Counted from the stretch's first letter, positions 1 through 8,730 are shown. The stretch is 64,000 bases of DNA from Actinoplanes solisilvae (GCF_003999975.1 NZ_RJAC01000001.1:1178001-1242000); one strand, 5' to 3'. Made by a program: numbers and translations. The notes: a model not told the origin generated them from the sequence alone.

Positions 1-1
1 G

Positions 2-406
2 ATGAGCCGTGGCGCCAACCCGGGTGGCACCCCGAACGCCGCCACCATGTCCACCGCCCAGTCCACCCTGCAGACGGCGCTCAACAGCCTCTCCGGCACC
101 ACGCTGAAGGAGACCGACCGTCTGCTCGACGACCGCCTCTCCTCGCTGAACTACCGGCGCACCGAGGCGGTCATCATGGGCGCGCTCGCCCTGCTGCTGG
201 TGCTGGGCGCCCTGCTCTGGCCGTCCTTCAACCGCCGCCGTGAGACCGAGGCGAGTCCCGAGCGCCCGGTCGGCGAATCCACCCGCGACGTCGCGATGAG
301 CAACCGCTCGGGTAGCCCCTACGGCAGCCCGAACCCGTACGACCAGGCGCCGGGCTACGGCGACCACGACCAGACACGGCGGGAGCGGTCCGGTGCTATT
401 CGGTAA
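2..406 (+). CDS. Membrane protein, C-terminal part (cut by window edge)
   Basis: The reading frame is open to the left edge, so only the last ~134 residues are visible and the true start lies outside. A polar, helical stretch is followed by one membrane span (about residues 57-75, rich in A/L/V) and then a cytoplasmic tail rich in R, S, P, G and Y. The stop codon overlaps the GTG start of the next gene by 14 bases, so it is very probably the first gene of the conservon operon. An extracytoplasmic helical part followed by a span next to a NIT-domain kinase would suit a sensor-like partner, but no domain can be named from this fragment. Confidence 0.6.
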   Translation: MSRGANPGGTPNAATMSTAQSTLQTALNSLSGTTLKETDRLLDDRLSSLNYRRTEAVIMGALALLLVLGALLWPSFNRRRETEASPERPVGESTRDVAMSNRSGSPYGSPNPYDQAPGYGDHDQTRRERSGAIR

Positions 407-3335
407 GTTCCGCATCCTGGGCAAGCTCGCCCTGCTCGTCCTCGTACCCCTTCTCGGCGTCGTGGCGCTGAGCGTGCCGGTCATCGTCAACCGTGTCTCG
501 GCCGCCACGGACGCACAGAACACCTCGGACACCGTGGCTCTGGCCACCCGGGTCGGCACGGCCGTGCAGGAGCTCCAGGAGGAACGCCTGCTCTCGGTCG
601 GCTACCTCTTCCAGCTCGTCGACCGCTCCGACCTGGTCGTGCAGAGCGCCGCCGCCCGCGACGCCGTGGCCCGCGTGGACGACGGCGGCGAGACTGTCTC
701 GCGGGATCTGGCTCGGGCCCTGCGCAACCTCACCAAGCTCGACAACACCCGGCTCAACGTGCTGAACGGCGCGATCCTGCCGAACGCGATCGTCGACGAG
801 TTCACCAAGCTCATCACGCCGGTCATCAACGGACTCGCGCTGTCGACGAACGCCGACCTCAAGACCGGTGTCGGCCGGCAGCTGTTCGCCCTCGAGCAGG
901 CGCTGCGCAGTGACGACCTGATCAGCCAGGCCTCCGGCTACCTGGTCGCGGCCGTGAAGACCAACAACGCGGGCCTCATCGGGCTCTTCTCGCAGTCGCT
1001 GATCCAGCTCCAGCAGGTCATCGCGAACGCCGAGGCGTTCTTCACCGACAGCCAGTACAAGCTGTACCTGGGCGCGCAGGACGCGTTCTCGTCCCGCGTC
1101 GGCTCGCAGTTCCTCGCGATCGCGGCGACCGACCCGATCACCGCCATCCAGCAGCTCAAGATCGAGACACTGTTCCCGTCGCTGCAGTCGGTGCTCGTCC
1201 TCGGTGGCTTCGTCGAGAAGCGCGTCGCCGCGGACGTGGACGCGATCGTGACCAACAACCGCGATGCCGCCATCCGCGACGCGTTCCTCATCGGTGGCGG
1301 CTCGCTGGTCCTGCTGCTGCTCGTGGTTCTGCTGAGCCTCTTCATGGCCCGCGCCGTGGCCCGGCCGCTGCGCCGTCTCACCACCTCGGCCGACCGGATC
1401 GCCCGCGCCGCCGAGGCCGAGCTCGAAAGGGTGGCCGACGACGACGCCGAGTCGGTCCGCCCGATCCGCCTCGACCCGGTCGACGTCGAGGCCCAGGACG
1501 AGATCGGCGACCTGGCCCGCGCGTTCGACCGCGTGCAGACCACCGCCGTGCGGCTGGTGGAGCGGCAGGTGCTCGGCCGGCGCAACGTCGCCCAGATGTT
1601 CGCGCACGTCGGACGCCGCACCCAGAACCTGGTCGGCCGCCAGCTCGCGCTGATCGACAACCTGGAGCGCCGCGAGACCGACAGCGACCGCCTCTCCGAG
1701 CTCTACCGCCTCGACCACATGTCCAGCCGTCTGCGCCGGAACGCGTCCAGCCTCGTTGTGCTCTCCGGCGGCGCCGGCGCGAACGAGCACATGGCCCCGC
1801 TGGCCCTGCAGGACGTCGTGCGTCTCGCCCTCGGTGAGATCGAGGACTACACCCGTGTGGACGTCGACGTCCCCGAGGAGATCGTGGTCGTCCCGGCCGT
1901 CCTGGCCGACCTGACCCTGCTGCTCGCCGAGCTGATGGAGAACGCGACGTCGTTCTCGCCGCCGCAGACCCGCGTCGTGATCAGCGCGACCGAGCTGCGC
2001 GGAGGCGCCCGGCTCTCGATCGTCGACCAGGGCCTCGGCATGCCGCCCGAGCGGCTCGTCGAGGAGAACGCCCGGCTCACCCGCCGCGAGCGTCTCGACC
2101 TCGCCCCCAGTGAGGTGCTCGGCCTGTTCGTGGTCGGCCGGCTCGCCCGCCGGCACGGCATCGAGGTCACCCTGACCGAGACTCACGGCGGCGGCATCAC
2201 GGCGTGGATCGACCTGAACCCGTCGCACCTGATCGCCCGGGTCACGAGCACCACCGCGCCGCAGGCTCCGCCGTTCCCGCCGGTGGTCACGCCGAACGTG
2301 CCGCCGAGCTACCACACCGCCGAGTTCGCGCAGGTCATCGCGGGATCCGCGGCGCGGGCCTCGGTGCCGGGCAGCCAGCAGCCGTTCGACGCCAACGTGC
2401 TCCACCGGGCGACCCAGACCCTCGAGACCGGACGGTCGTGGAACGCGTTCGCCCCGGCCCGGGCCGGCGCTCCGGTGGTCGAGACCCCGGCCGACCCGTA
2501 CGCCGGGCAGCCCGTCTACGAGGCCGAGACGGTCTACACCCCGGGGCCGGCCTACCAGCAGCCGGTCGCCTACCAGCAGCCGGTCGCCTACCAGCAGCCG
2601 GTCGCCTATCAGGAACCGGTCGCCTATCAGCAGCCGATGGTCGCGTCCGACTACGACCTGAACGCTCCGGTCGCGGGCCGCGTCCCGGCGGCGATGCCGG
2701 AGCTGCCGGCCGCCGGTCCGAGCGCGTGGCACCAGCAGCAGCCGACGCCGCCGCAGGCCACGTGGACGCAGCCCGCCGTCGAGGCGGCACCGGTCGTACC
2801 GGCCATTCCGCAGCAGCGTACGAACGACGACGATTACCGGTACGCTCCCCAGGCGTACCAGCAGCCGTCGATGCCCGAGCAGCGTCCCGCGGAGGTGCCC
2901 CAGCCGCAATACCAGCAGCCGCAGGCCCAGCCTCAGCAGCCGCAGGCCGAGCCCACCGGCCCGTTGCGTCGTCGTATTCCGGGCAGCCAGCTTCCGGAAG
3001 AGGGCGGCCGCCCCGTGCCGAGCCGTCCGCCGTCGCAGAACGACGCGCTCGCCGCGCGGGCCGCGTTCGACGACTTCGAGGCCGGAGTCAACCGGGCGCA
3101 GTGGGACGCCGCCGAGACGCAGATGTCGTCACCGCCGTCGGCCGGGCACTCGCCCCTCGCCCGCCGGGTGCCGGGCGCCACGCTGCCGATGGACGAGCCG
3201 AACTATCCGCCACCGGCCTCGCCGAGCCTGCCGCTGAACCCGGACGAAGCCCGAGCCCTGATGGAACAGTTCGAGTACGGAGTCGCACTCGCGCTGAACG
3301 AAACTAAGCCACAACCCGAGGGACAACCGCGATGA
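393..3335 (+). CDS. cvnA: Conservon sensor kinase-like protein CvnA (NIT + HATPase)
   Basis: 980 residues with a GTG start. Order: TM helix (~8-30), extracytoplasmic helical region of the nitrate/nitrite-sensing (NIT) type (~40-290), second TM (~297-318), HAMP-like linker (~320-395), then a HATPase_c domain (~495-615) with an N-box (AELMENATSFS, ~512-522) and a G-box (DQGLGMP, ~545). The last ~360 residues are Pro/Gln/Tyr-rich and probably disordered, with a six-residue tandem repeat. The protein starts a CvnA-B-C-D set in which the next genes overlap by 4 to 23 bases. In Streptomyces such proteins form membrane-associated complexes resembling eukaryotic G-protein receptor systems. No clear phospho-accepting H-box is visible. 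The ligand is unknown; NIT names only the fold. Confidence 0.88.
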   Translation: MLFGKFRILGKLALLVLVPLLGVVALSVPVIVNRVSAATDAQNTSDTVALATRVGTAVQELQEERLLSVGYLFQLVDRSDLVVQSAAARDAVARVDDGGETVSRDLARALRNLTKLDNTRLNVLNGAILPNAIVDEFTKLITPVINGLALSTNADLKTGVGRQLFALEQALRSDDLISQASGYLVAAVKTNNAGLIGLFSQSLIQLQQVIANAEAFFTDSQYKLYLGAQDAFSSRVGSQFLAIAATDPITAIQQLKIETLFPSLQSVLVLGGFVEKRVAADVDAIVTNNRDAAIRDAFLIGGGSLVLLLLVVLLSLFMARAVARPLRRLTTSADRIARAAEAELERVADDDAESVRPIRLDPVDVEAQDEIGDLARAFDRVQTTAVRLVERQVLGRRNVAQMFAHVGRRTQNLVGRQLALIDNLERRETDSDRLSELYRLDHMSSRLRRNASSLVVLSGGAGANEHMAPLALQDVVRLALGEIEDYTRVDVDVPEEIVVVPAVLADLTLLLAELMENATSFSPPQTRVVISATELRGGARLSIVDQGLGMPPERLVEENARLTRRERLDLAPSEVLGLFVVGRLARRHGIEVTLTETHGGGITAWIDLNPSHLIARVTSTTAPQAPPFPPVVTPNVPPSYHTAEFAQVIAGSAARASVPGSQQPFDANVLHRATQTLETGRSWNAFAPARAGAPVVETPADPYAGQPVYEAETVYTPGPAYQQPVAYQQPVAYQQPVAYQEPVAYQQPMVASDYDLNAPVAGRVPAAMPELPAAGPSAWHQQQPTPPQATWTQPAVEAAPVVPAIPQQRTNDDDYRYAPQAYQQPSMPEQRPAEVPQPQYQQPQAQPQQPQAEPTGPLRRRIPGSQLPEEGGRPVPSRPPSQNDALAARAAFDDFEAGVNRAQWDAAETQMSSPPSAGHSPLARRVPGATLPMDEPNYPPPASPSLPLNPDEARALMEQFEYGVALALNETKPQPEGQPR
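2550..2639 (+). repeat. Five tandem 18-bp units inside cvnA
   Basis: Five consecutive copies of an 18-bp unit (GCCTACCAGCAGCCGGTC and close variants) encode AYQQPV, AYQQPV, AYQQPV, AYQEPV and AYQQPM. The array keeps frame, lies in the disordered C-terminal tail of CvnA, and could change copy number by slippage without a frameshift. Confidence 0.9.
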
Positions 3336-3802
3336 CTTCCCCCTACAGCACCGACACCGGTAACGGCCGCGACTATGCCCAGTCACAACTGAGCGCCGAG
3401 GCCAAGACCTTCAACTGGCTGCTGGACTCCTTCACCTCCGGCACGGCCGGCGTGATCGAGGCCATCGCGGTGTCGTCCGACGGCCTGTTGATGGCGATGT
3501 CGGCGATCAAGGACCGGCCGAACGCGGAGCGCCTCGCCGCGGTTGTCTCGGGTCTGACGAGCCTCGCCGGCGGTGCCGCGAGCTGGTACAGGCTGGGCTC
3601 GCTCAACCGGGTCATCATCGACATGGCTGACGGGTACCTGCTGGTCACGGCGATCAGCGCGGGATCGGTGCTCGGGGTCATCGCGGACCGCTCGGCGAAT
3701 CTCGGCACCCTGGCGTACGAGATGACGCTCTTCGCCACCCGCGCCGGTGGTGCCCTGAGCCCGCGCCTGATCGCCGAACTGAAGAACGCCGTTCAGCAAT
3801 GA
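3332..3802 (+). CDS. cvnB: Roadblock/LC7-domain protein CvnB
   Basis: 156 residues; the ATG overlaps the cvnA stop (ATGA). A roadblock/LC7 domain covers about residues 20-125, with the typical start 'WLLDSFTSGTAGVIEAIAVSSDG' followed by 'LAAVVSGLTSLAGGAA'. Roadblock proteins dimerise and regulate small Ras-like GTPases; in conservons CvnB is thought to act as regulator or adaptor for the CvnD GTPase. It has no signal peptide or membrane span, so it should be cytoplasmic, recruited to the membrane through CvnA. Length and position match the family. Confidence 0.93.
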   Translation: MTSPYSTDTGNGRDYAQSQLSAEAKTFNWLLDSFTSGTAGVIEAIAVSSDGLLMAMSAIKDRPNAERLAAVVSGLTSLAGGAASWYRLGSLNRVIIDMADGYLLVTAISAGSVLGVIADRSANLGTLAYEMTLFATRAGGALSPRLIAELKNAVQQ

Positions 3803-4260
3803 CATATCCGGACCCCGACGACCCGGCACACCCGGCTCGGCCGAGTGTCCGGCCCTTCCTGCAGTCCGGCGCGCTCTCGGCCGGCGGCTACCGTCCCGCG
3901 CACCGCGACGACCAGCCACCGGCCGGCGAGCAGACCACTGCTCTGCGTCCGTTCGTCATCACGTCCGGGCGCACCGACGGTGCCGATCCCAACATCGGGA
4001 TGGAGACCCAGGTAACCGTCAGCCCTTCCGCCGGTCCGGTCCGTCTCTCCCCCGAGATGCGAGCCATAGTGGGTCTCTGTGGCGAACCCGTCTCCGTGGC
4101 GGAGATCTCCGCCCGGTTGCGCCTGCATCTCGGCGTCACCCGCATCCTCGTCGGCGACCTGCGGGCCGCCGGGCAACTGGACGTGCACGTGCTGGACAAC
4201 GAGACCCCCGACCCTGAGACCATCATGCGAGTGATCCGTGGACTTCGAGCAATCACCTGA
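3799..4260 (+). CDS. cvnC: DUF742 protein CvnC
   Basis: 153 residues, ATG overlapping the cvnB stop. The N-terminal half is Pro-rich and variable. The C-terminal half (about 75-153) is the DUF742 domain, a winged-helix-like fold with the characteristic stretch 'IVGLCGEPVSVAEISARLRLHLGVTRILVGDL'. DUF742 proteins are the third member of conservons; whether they bind DNA is not settled. Translation is coupled to both neighbours (4-base overlap upstream, 23-base overlap with cvnD), which argues for fixed stoichiometry in one complex. Confidence 0.92.
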   Translation: MTYPDPDDPAHPARPSVRPFLQSGALSAGGYRPAHRDDQPPAGEQTTALRPFVITSGRTDGADPNIGMETQVTVSPSAGPVRLSPEMRAIVGLCGEPVSVAEISARLRLHLGVTRILVGDLRAAGQLDVHVLDNETPDPETIMRVIRGLRAIT

Positions 4261-4867
4261 CCGCGTCGTCGGCACCGCCGCGATGGGAAGTGGCGGCCGT
4301 CCGAAGAAGGCGCCCGTACCGGTCAAAATCATCGTGGCCGGCGGCTTCGGGGTGGGTAAGACGACCACCGTCGGCGCCATCTCGGAGATCTCCCCGCTGA
4401 CCACCGAGGCCGAGATGACCTCCGCGTCGGTGGGCATCGACGACCCGGGCCAGGCGACGATGAAGACGACGACGACCATCGCGATGGACTTCGGCGTACT
4501 CACGATCGACCAGACGCTGAAGCTCTACATCTTCGGCACGCCGGGGCAGTCGCGGTTCGCCTTCATGTGGGACGACCTGATCAAGGGTGCCCTCGGCGCG
4601 TTGGTCGTGGTGGACACGAACCGGATCGACGACTGCTATCCGGCGGTGGACTACTTCGAGCGTGCCGGGCTTCCGTTCGTGGTCGGCGTCAACACCTTCA
4701 ACGGGCAAATGACCTACAGCCTGGACGAAGTACGCTGGGCACTCGCCGTTCGCGAAGACGTGCCGGTGCTCTCCTTCGATGCCCGTTTCCGTGGCTCGGT
4801 CAGGGATGCGCTGCTCGTCGTGCTCGACCAGGCCCTCGACAAGGCGATCCGCCAGAAGTCGTCGTAA
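4238..4867 (+). CDS. cvnD: Small GTPase CvnD
   Basis: 209 residues from a GTG start lying inside cvnC; an in-frame ATG at 4283 is an alternative. It is a Ras-like P-loop GTPase of the conservon type: P-loop GGFGVGKTT (~35-43), a switch-II-like FGTPGQ (~92-97) in place of DTAGQ, and a variant base-recognition motif (VNTFNG) where NKxD is usual. It is cytosolic and expected to be controlled by the CvnB roadblock protein and the CvnA kinase-like protein. The TPGQ switch is characteristic of this bacterial subfamily (compare MglA and CvnD9). Confidence 0.93.
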   Translation: MDFEQSPDRVVGTAAMGSGGRPKKAPVPVKIIVAGGFGVGKTTTVGAISEISPLTTEAEMTSASVGIDDPGQATMKTTTTIAMDFGVLTIDQTLKLYIFGTPGQSRFAFMWDDLIKGALGALVVVDTNRIDDCYPAVDYFERAGLPFVVGVNTFNGQMTYSLDEVRWALAVREDVPVLSFDARFRGSVRDALLVVLDQALDKAIRQKSS

Positions 4868-4971
4868 CCCTGACGACGGGTGTGCGGCGAGTCGCTGAGA
4901 TCGAGGTTCCCAAATCGGCCTGCGAGCGGGCAGAGTGGTAACAGCGTGACCCGCTACGGAAGGACGATCAG

Positions 4972-5742
4972 GTGCGCGGCGGACTGGATGACGCTCTCGA
5001 CAAGCTCGCGCGTCGCGACGAGCTGCGTCGGCGCGCCACGGGCGAGACACCGGGCACCCCTGCGGCCGTGACCGAGCTGGTCGAGGCGGTCGCCGCGGTC
5101 GTCGCCCGCCATCCCGAGCTGGGCGTGAGCGTGGGCGTCGAGGGCGCCGGCGATCCGCTCCTGCTGCACTTCTACCTCGCCGACGGCCAGGTGCAGGTAA
5201 ACGCCGAGAGCGCGGCGGCACTGTCACCCGACGAGAGCCCCCGTCACGCCGATTTCGACATCGAGACCGACGACGGCTACCGCCAGGGGCCCGCCGACCA
5301 GCACTACTTCGCCGAGTCCGACACGGCCGAGCGGCGCTACGGCTCGTTCGACGCCCAGGAAGACCCGCGTTACCCGTCGCGCGACCCCGGCGAGACGTCC
5401 CGTGATCTCGGCGCCCGCCTGCGCGACCTCGGCATGGCCACCAACGGTCAGCCGGCCCCGCAGCCGCACCCGTTCGCGGCCACACCTCCGCCGCCGGTCC
5501 CGGTCCCCGCGGAAGATCCACACGGAGCGACCCGGCGCATCGATCCCGAGCAGCACCGCCCGGCCGCCGCCGAGCCCGATGCCCCGGCGCGCCCGGCACC
5601 CGAGCAGCGCGGCATGCCGACGCCGCTGCCCAAGCCGATCCCGCTGCAGGTCGAGCGGCCGGAAGAGACCGAGATCGCGGCCCGCCGCCTCGCGGCCCTG
5701 CTGCGCGACGACCCCTCACTGCTCGAGAACCCGCGGGGTTGA
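4972..5742 (+). CDS. Hypothetical protein following the conservon
   Basis: 256 residues, GTG start preceded at a usable distance by GGAAGGA. Residues 1-90 form a compact region with a helix and strands (charged start, then 'VTELVEAVAAVVARHPELGVSVGVEG' and 'LLLHFYLADGQVQVN'). Residues 90-225 are acidic and then Pro-rich and look disordered. The last ~30 residues (EETEIAARRLAALLRDDPSLL) form an amphipathic helix. No family is recognised. It sits 104 bp after cvnD on the same strand and may be co-transcribed, making it a candidate accessory or scaffold of the conservon complex; that role is inference. Confidence 0.75.
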   Translation: MRGGLDDALDKLARRDELRRRATGETPGTPAAVTELVEAVAAVVARHPELGVSVGVEGAGDPLLLHFYLADGQVQVNAESAAALSPDESPRHADFDIETDDGYRQGPADQHYFAESDTAERRYGSFDAQEDPRYPSRDPGETSRDLGARLRDLGMATNGQPAPQPHPFAATPPPPVPVPAEDPHGATRRIDPEQHRPAAAEPDAPARPAPEQRGMPTPLPKPIPLQVERPEETEIAARRLAALLRDDPSLLENPRG

Positions 5743-5945
5743 CGCAGAGTAGTTTCACCGCAGTCGGAATTGCTCGACCGGTTTGGGCTGCTCTGGCCCA
5801 TCTGAGATGTCTGGGTTAGCCCTTTCGGCCACATCCAGCCCTCAGCCCTTGAATTACTCTCCGTAACTGAAATAGCGTCCGAGCCGTTCCTCCTTACGGC
5901 GCGTGACTTTCGCGGGCCGGCCGCTCCCGCCCCCCGGAGAGTTCG

Positions 5946-6977
5946 ATGTCGCTTCCCGAAGTCCATCTGGTCGCCGGCTCCGCCGCCGAGGCGGTGCGGC
6001 TCGCCCCGGTCGCCCTGGCCATGCGGGAGCAGCAACGACTCACCGCGGTCCCGCTGGCCACCGGCGCCGACCCTGACTCGGTCGGCCGCACCTTCGCCGC
6101 GTTCGGGCTCACCCCGCAGATCACCCTGCCCTCCGGAACCGGCCAGAACGAGACGATGAGCCGTTTCGACGAGCTGTGGGCGGCCCGCACCCCGGCCGCG
6201 GTGATCGTTCGGGACGGGCTCGCCCCGGCGCTCGCGGCGTTCTGGCGGCGCGTCCCGGTGCTGACCATCGACGCCGGACGACGCTCGGGCGAGCTGGGCT
6301 CGGCCACCGTCCACGAGGCCCAGTGCCGCCTGCTCGCCCAGGTCACCACCGTGCACCTGGCGGCCACCCCGCTCGCCGCGATGAACCTGCTGGACGAGCG
6401 CGTGATCGCGGGCGACACGCTGCTGACCGGCGGCACCGCCCAGGACGCGGCCGAGTTCCTCGCCCCGGCGACCAACGCCGGCCGGCACCGTGTGTACGGG
6501 ACGGTGGTGCTGGGCGTGGGCGTCGAGCGGGCCCAGGCGATCGGCCCCGCGGTGCGCTATCTCGCCGGACGTCACCGGCACCTCGAAGTCGTACGGGCCG
6601 CCGACGTCGCGCCCGGCTTGGAGTTCGCCACGTTGCTCGCGCAGGCCTACGTCATGATCACCGACGACGAGGACCTGGTCGAGGAGTCGCTGGCCGCCGG
6701 CTGCCCGGTGCTGATGATCGGACCCGCCTCGCGCCACTCGGAGACCCTGCACGTCGGGAGCACAAGGCTGGTCGACCCCGACCCGGCGACGATCGCGAGC
6801 GAGGTGGCCCGGCTGTTCGAGAGCCGCGTACGCCGTGACGCGATGGCGGCCGGCGGCAACCCCTACGGTGACGGCCTCGCCGCGTACCGCGTTGCCCAGG
6901 CGGCCGCGGCACTGCTCGGTCACGGTCAGTTCCCCGACCCGATGCCCGCCCACTCGACGGCGGGCGCGGTCCGATGA
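5946..6977 (+). CDS. Degenerate UDP-GlcNAc 2-epimerase-like protein
   Basis: 343 residues, ATG start with GGAGAG just upstream. The pattern follows the WecB/GT-B epimerase fold: an N-terminal Rossmann half beginning 'PEVHLVAGSAAEAVRLAPVA', a central segment resembling the epimerase 'HVEAGLRT...EE.NR' region (here TIDAGRRS and VHEAQCR), and a C-terminal half with 'DDEDLVEESLAAGCPVLMI'. The HRREN block that carries the catalytic His in true WecB enzymes is not visible (LGVGVER stands in its place), and the first acidic residue is changed. It may be a non-catalytic or re-specialised nucleotide-sugar binding protein. It overlaps the next frame by four bases. Confidence 0.6.
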   Translation: MSLPEVHLVAGSAAEAVRLAPVALAMREQQRLTAVPLATGADPDSVGRTFAAFGLTPQITLPSGTGQNETMSRFDELWAARTPAAVIVRDGLAPALAAFWRRVPVLTIDAGRRSGELGSATVHEAQCRLLAQVTTVHLAATPLAAMNLLDERVIAGDTLLTGGTAQDAAEFLAPATNAGRHRVYGTVVLGVGVERAQAIGPAVRYLAGRHRHLEVVRAADVAPGLEFATLLAQAYVMITDDEDLVEESLAAGCPVLMIGPASRHSETLHVGSTRLVDPDPATIASEVARLFESRVRRDAMAAGGNPYGDGLAAYRVAQAAAALLGHGQFPDPMPAHSTAGAVR

Positions 6978-6988
6978 AGGAGAGTCCG

Positions 6989-7339
6989 ATGGATGTCGTG
7001 GGGTTCTGGTCCCGCTCGTGGATCAGCGACGACCGGGTCGCCGTACGGCACCTGCTCGCGCCCGACGCCGAGGTCGAATGGAACCTCGACGCCCCGGTCG
7101 ACGACGAGGAGCTGACTCAGACGCTGCACCGGATCGCGGTCTTCGCCGACGAGGTCACCGTGGTCGGGCTGACCCGGGCCGACGACGGCGCGGCGCTGAT
7201 CTACGACCTGCGCGCGCCGTTCGGCACGACCCGGATGGTGGAGTTCCTGACCGTGGCCGGCGGCCGCATCACCGAGGTGCGGCAGGTCTACGACGTCACC
7301 GCCACCGACCGATTCTTCCCCGGCCTCTACGAGAATTAG
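6989..7339 (+). CDS. NTF2-like / SnoaL-like small protein
   Basis: 116 residues. I chose the ATG at 6989 because GAAGGAG at 6976-6982 sits six bases before it; an in-frame ATG at 6974 overlaps the previous stop but lacks a ribosome site. The sequence suits a cone-shaped NTF2-like fold: an N-terminal helix (FWSRSWISDDRVAVRHLLAPDAEVEW), then strands ending in 'MVEFLTVAGGRITEVRQVYD'. Such proteins include small isomerases, hydrolases and ligand-binding proteins; no catalytic residue can be assigned. It is probably translated with the preceding epimerase-like gene. Confidence 0.7.
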   Translation: MDVVGFWSRSWISDDRVAVRHLLAPDAEVEWNLDAPVDDEELTQTLHRIAVFADEVTVVGLTRADDGAALIYDLRAPFGTTRMVEFLTVAGGRITEVRQVYDVTATDRFFPGLYEN

Positions 7340-8088
7340 CTCACCGGCAGCGCGCGGTCGAGCAGGGCGAAGAGGTTCACCCAGTGCCGCTGCTCGGCCT
7401 CCCGGTTGTACGGGGCGGTGTCCGACATGGTGAAGCCGTGCGCCGCACCGGTGTAGACCTCGGACGTGTAGGTCACCCCGGCCTCGTCCAGGGCCGCCTC
7501 GAGCACCCTGATCTGGTCGGCGTTCATCGACGGGTCGTGGTCGGCGTGCGCGAAGTAGGCCTCGCCGGTGATCGCGCCGACCCGCAGGTGCGGGCTGTCC
7601 GGGTCGTCGGTGGCGAGGCGGCCGGCGTGGAAGGTCGCGACGGCGGTGATCCGGTCGGGGTGCGCCTCGATCGCCCGCAGCGCGTTCGTGCCGCCCATGC
7701 AGTAGCCGACAACCAGCACCGGCCGGTCGGCCACACCTTCCTGGGCGGCGAGGAAGTCGAGGTAGCTGCCCGAGTCCGCGGCGATGCGGTCGGCGGTCAG
7801 CCCTCGGATCAGCGGCCCCAGCCGGGCGAACACGGCGTCGCGCTTCTGGTCGTCGGTCAGCTCGTCGGGCTGCACGAGCGGCGACGGACCCCCGCGGTAG
7901 AGCAGGTTCACGGCCAGCACGGCATAGCCACGATCAGCGATGCGGGTGGCCATCTCGGCGATCCGTGGCCGCAGCCCGAAGGCGTCGGCGAAGAGAAGAA
8001 CGCCGGGGTACGGGCCGGGGCCGTCGGGCTTCACGAGGTAGGCGTCGGCGGTGCCGTCCGCGGTCGGGATCTGCACGGTCGTCAGCAT
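7336..8088 (-). CDS. Dienelactone hydrolase family protein
   Basis: 250-residue cytosolic alpha/beta hydrolase of the DLH family. The nucleophile elbow is G-Y-C-M-G-G with Cys130 as nucleophile, as in chlorocatechol-pathway dienelactone hydrolases. Asp183 or Asp185 (HADHD) and His217 (AAHGFT) complete the triad. Full length for the family, with no signal peptide. The 3' end overlaps the convergent NTF2-like gene by four bases. The gene diverges from a TetR regulator (84 bp between starts) across a perfect palindrome, so the TetR protein is its likely controller. The substrate is unknown; lactones or carboxylic esters are expected. Confidence 0.88.
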   Translation of the reverse strand: MLTTVQIPTADGTADAYLVKPDGPGPYPGVLLFADAFGLRPRIAEMATRIADRGYAVLAVNLLYRGGPSPLVQPDELTDDQKRDAVFARLGPLIRGLTADRIAADSGSYLDFLAAQEGVADRPVLVVGYCMGGTNALRAIEAHPDRITAVATFHAGRLATDDPDSPHLRVGAITGEAYFAHADHDPSMNADQIRVLEAALDEAGVTYTSEVYTGAAHGFTMSDTAPYNREAEQRHWVNLFALLDRALPVS

Positions 8089-8134
8089 GGTGCCCTCCGG
8101 GAATCCTGTCGATCATCGCGACGGTAGCACCAAG

Positions 8135-8150
8135 CGGGGATGCATCCCCG
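8135..8150. promoter_or_regulatory. 16-bp perfect palindrome, probable TetR operator
   Basis: CGGGGATGCATCCCCG is a perfect palindrome between the divergent dienelactone hydrolase (start 8088, minus) and TetR gene (start 8173, plus). Size, symmetry and position suit an operator controlling both genes. It covers an alternative in-frame TetR start at 8140, which favours the later start. Confidence 0.6.
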
Positions 8151-8172
8151 GTCTCGTCGTACCCTGTCCCTC

Positions 8173-8730
8173 ATGGCAGATCGACTGCGCGCCGACGCGC
8201 AGCGTAACCGGGCCGCGCTTCTCGCCGCGGCCCGCGAGGTCTTCGGCGAGCACGGCCTCGACGCCTCGCTCGACGAGATCGCGCGGCGGGCCCGGGTCGG
8301 CAACGCGACGCTCTACCGGCGGTTCCCGACCCGGCGGGACCTGATCGCCGAGGTCTTCGTGGGTCAGATGACAGGATATGTCGAGCTGGCCGAACGCGCG
8401 CTGGCCGAACGCGACCCGTGGGCCGCCTTCGTGACCTATCTGACCCGGCTGTTCGAAATCCAGGCGACCGACCGGGGCCTGTCCGAACTGCTGGTCACCA
8501 GCGGGTTCGACGAGGACGAGCGGCTCGCCGGGCTGCTGGCCACGGCGCAGCGAGGCGCCACCGAGGTGATCGAGCGGGCTCAGGCGGCCGGCCGGCTGCG
8601 CCCCGACTTCACCCGCAAGGACATCAGTCTGCTGATGCGCGCGAACGCCGGCGTGCTGCGCAGCTCGGCCGACCCGGACGCGTGGCGCCGTCAGCTCAGT
8701 CTCGTGCTGGACGGTCTCGGCGCGCGCTAG
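8173..8730 (+). CDS. TetR/AcrR family transcriptional regulator
   Basis: 185 residues from the ATG at 8173; the ATG at 8140 would begin inside the palindrome and add a non-conserved leader. The N-terminal TetR DNA-binding domain has an initial helix RNRAALLAAAREVFGEHG and a helix-turn-helix at ~33-52 (SLDEIARRARVGNATLYRRFP). The C-terminal ligand domain (~70-185) contains 'LLMRANAGVLR', common in MarR-like TetR proteins. No Shine-Dalgarno is visible, so the mRNA may be leaderless. It diverges from the dienelactone hydrolase, which it probably represses together with itself. Its TAG overlaps the stop of the next, convergent TetR gene. Confidence 0.9.
   Translation: MADRLRADAQRNRAALLAAAREVFGEHGLDASLDEIARRARVGNATLYRRFPTRRDLIAEVFVGQMTGYVELAERALAERDPWAAFVTYLTRLFEIQATDRGLSELLVTSGFDEDERLAGLLATAQRGATEVIERAQAAGRLRPDFTRKDISLLMRANAGVLRSSADPDAWRRQLSLVLDGLGAR

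Noticed and set aside
396..2909. Very long minus-strand open frame (837 codons) opposite cvnA
   Set aside because: Shadow of a high-GC coding strand: low-complexity Arg/Asp/Gly-rich product, no ribosome site, and the plus strand encodes a clear NIT/HATPase protein.
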